Part shown: in pieces, positions 4,185 to 5,386 of the stretch | Layout of the letters: each line of letters starts with the position of its first letter | Position numbering within the stretch: the first letter of the stretch is position 1 | Source of the DNA: Sphingomonadaceae bacterium | GTDB lineage: Bacteria; Pseudomonadota; Alphaproteobacteria; Sphingomonadales; Sphingomonadaceae | NCBI GenBank assembly: GCA_014380205.1 | Contig: JACMKH010000453.1 | Location: 1-5,386 of the forward strand | Direction: 5' to 3' | DNA: 5,386 nt | The notes under the pieces: generated by a model | Told to the model about the DNA's origin: nothing | The model's database searches: none | The model's input: only the letters and a program-made list of their open reading frames with translations | Program-made: the position numbers and the translations under genes

Positions 4185-5386
4185 GCCGCCAGCCTCGCCA
4201 ACGCGCTCTCGGCGCTGAGCTCCTCGCGCGCGCCGGTCGCGCGGTCCTTGAGCTCGACGACGCCATTCTCGAGCCCGCGCGGGCCGATCACAAGCTGCCA
4301 CGGCAGGCCGATCAGGTCCATCGTCGCGAACTTGGCGCCGCCGCGCTCGTCGCGGTCGTCGTAGAGCGTCTCGACGCTCGCGGCTTCGAGCTTCGCGTAG
4401 AGATCGTCGGCCGCCGCAGCGCAAGCCGCGTCATCGGCGCGCATGTTGATCAGGCCGACCTTAAACGGCGCGACCGCATCGGGCCAGACGATGCCCGCCT
4501 CGTCATGGCTCGCCTCGATGATCGCGCCCGCGAGACGCGAGACCCCGATGCCGTAGCTGCCCATCAGCGGCGTCACCATCTCGCCGTCGGGTCCGCTCAC
4601 GCGCAGCCCCATCGCCTCGGAGTATTTGGTCCCGAAATAGAAGATGTGGCCGACCTCGATGCCGCGCGACTGGCTGAGATCGGCGCCGAGCGCGGCCTCG
4701 CGCGCTTCGTCGCGCTTCTCGTCGGTCGCGGCGTAGTCAGCGGTCATCGAATCGACGAATCCCTGGAGCGCGGCGCCGTCCGCGGCGTCGACGCTGAGCT
4801 GCTCGACCGAGCGGACCTCCTCCCAGCTCCTGTGGAAGAAAACCTCGCTCTCGCCCGAGGGCGCGAGGATGATGAACTCGTGGGAAAGGTCGCCGCCGAT
4901 CGGGCCGGTGTCGGCCTGCATCGGGATCGCGCGTAGCCCCATCCGCGCGAAGGTGCGCAGATAGGCGACGAACATCTTGTTGTAGGCGATCCGCGCGCTG
5001 GCCTCGTCGAGGTCGAAGCTGTAGGCGTCCTTCATGAGGAACTCGCGGCCGCGCATCACGCCGAAGCGCGGGCGGATCTCGTCGCGGAACTTCCACTGGA
5101 TGTGGTAGAGGTTGCGCGGCAGGTCGCGGTAGCTGCGGACGCCGTCGCGGAAGATCGCGGTGATCATCTCCTCGTTGGTCGGGCCATAGAGCATGTCGCG
5201 GTCCGAGCGGTCCCTGATCCGAAGCATCTCGGGGCCATAGGCGTCGTAGCGGCCGCTCTCGCGCCACAGGTCGGCCGACTGGATCGTGGGCATCAGCAAT
5301 TCGATCGCACCGGAGCGGTCCTGCTCTTCGCGCACGATCTTGCCGATCTTGTTGAGGACCCGCAGGCCGAGCGGCAGGAACGCGTA
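4181..5386 (-). CDS. proS: Prolyl-tRNA synthetase, short alphaproteobacterial form (N-terminus off right edge)
   Basis: This class II synthetase charges tRNA-Pro with proline in the cytoplasm. The frame is open to the right edge, giving 401 residues; about 37 N-terminal residues appear to be missing from a full length near 440. Numbering from the visible edge, the fragment opens [20 protein letters not shown], followed by [22 protein letters not shown] (70-73) and [17 protein letters not shown] (100-116) form the motif 2 region. GGDLSHEF (164-171) and [15 protein letters not shown] precede motif 3, GSYGIGVSR (276-284). The C-terminal anticodon-binding domain follows ([12 protein letters not shown] to the end). 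Only about 70 residues separate GGDLSHEF from GIEVGHIF, where E. coli-type enzymes carry a roughly 180-residue editing domain. This is therefore the short type found in alphaproteobacteria, which lacks full cis-editing of Ala-tRNA-Pro. A GTG at 5335 is internal, not the start. The stop overlaps the GTG of the Lol permease gene. Confidence 0.97.
   Translation of the reverse strand, partial: YAFLPLGLRVLNKIGKIVREEQDRSGAIELLMPTIQSADLWRESGRYDAYGPEMLRIRDRSDRDMLYGPTNEEMITAIFRDGVRSYRDLPRNLYHIQWKFRDEIRPRFGVMRGREFLMKDAYSFDLDEASARIAYNKMFVAYLRTFARMGLRAIPMQADTGPIGGDLSHEFIILAPSGESEVFFHRSWEEVRSVEQLSVDAADGAALQGFVDSMTADYAATDEKRDEAREAALGADLSQSRGIEVGHIFYFGTKYSEAMGLRVSGPDGEMVTPLMGSYGIGVSRLAGAIIEASHDEAGIVWPDAVAPFKVGLINMRADDAACAAAADDLYAKLEAASVETLYDDRDERGGAKFATMDLIGLPWQLVIGPRGLENGVVELKDRATGAREELSAESALARLAA
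4193..4196 (-). promoter_or_regulatory. Ribosome binding site deciding the GTG start of the Lol permease
   Basis: GAGG on the minus strand, within the last codons of proS, lies eight bases before GTG 4184. It supports this start over the internal ATG at 4160, which would trim eight conserved residues. Together with the four-base stop/start overlap it points to translational coupling with proS. Confidence 0.5.

Noticed and set aside
2938..4266. A 442-codon minus-strand frame, one register away from the Lol permease
   Set aside because: It is a frame-shifted shadow rich in Arg, Asp, His and Ala. The true frame gives four membrane segments and the conserved C-terminus.
2697..4364. A 555-codon open frame on the plus strand, antisense to the Lol permease and the end of proS
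   Set aside because: The opposite strand encodes unmistakable LolC/E and ProRS proteins. The plus-strand product is a low-complexity Arg/Asp/Glu/His-rich sequence typical of the complement of GC-rich codons.

Overview
The window is a stretch of ordinary, high-GC, chromosomal housekeeping sequence from an alphaproteobacterium, most likely of the Sphingomonadales. This rests on four things I recognise by eye: the style of the DnaE N-terminus (YVPLRVFS...MLEGA), the short ProRS without the large editing insert, a single LolC/E-type permease, and the gene order proS - lolC/E - lolD - (insert) - dnaE. No database search was possible, so the taxonomic call is an inference. Every gene supported here lies on the minus strand, so transcription runs from high to low coordinates.

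Layout in the direction of transcription. The window opens inside proS (prolyl-tRNA synthetase, 5386-4181, N-terminus missing). Its stop overlaps the GTG start of a lipoprotein-releasing ABC permease (LolC/E family, 4184-2934) by 4 bases. The permease gene in turn overlaps lolD, its ATPase partner (2941-2267), by 8 bases. These three form a tight, probably translationally coupled operon. A 125-bp gap follows, mostly filled by a perfect 33-bp inverted repeat (2161-2252) whose arms are themselves palindromic. Next come a cysteine-type glutathione peroxidase (2141-1665), a 124-bp AT-rich gap that probably holds a promoter, a small phasin-like protein of uncertain function (1540-1097), and a 68-bp gap. 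The last gene is the 5' part of dnaE (1028 to the left edge), which encodes the replicative DNA polymerase III alpha subunit.

Functionally the window joins translation (ProRS), outer-membrane lipoprotein export (LolC/E with LolD), peroxide defence (GPx), a possible granule- or surface-associated small protein, and chromosome replication (DnaE). Only the Lol pair clearly works together as one machine.

I found no mobile element with coding capacity, CRISPR array, tRNA or rRNA, and no evidence for a new biological system. The points most worth a second look are the nested inverted repeat between lolD and gpx, the unusual regulatory position it gives gpx, the uncharacterised phasin-like gene with its AT-rich leader, and the apparent loss of all PHP-domain metal ligands in DnaE. 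No gene-free stretch exceeds 300 bases.
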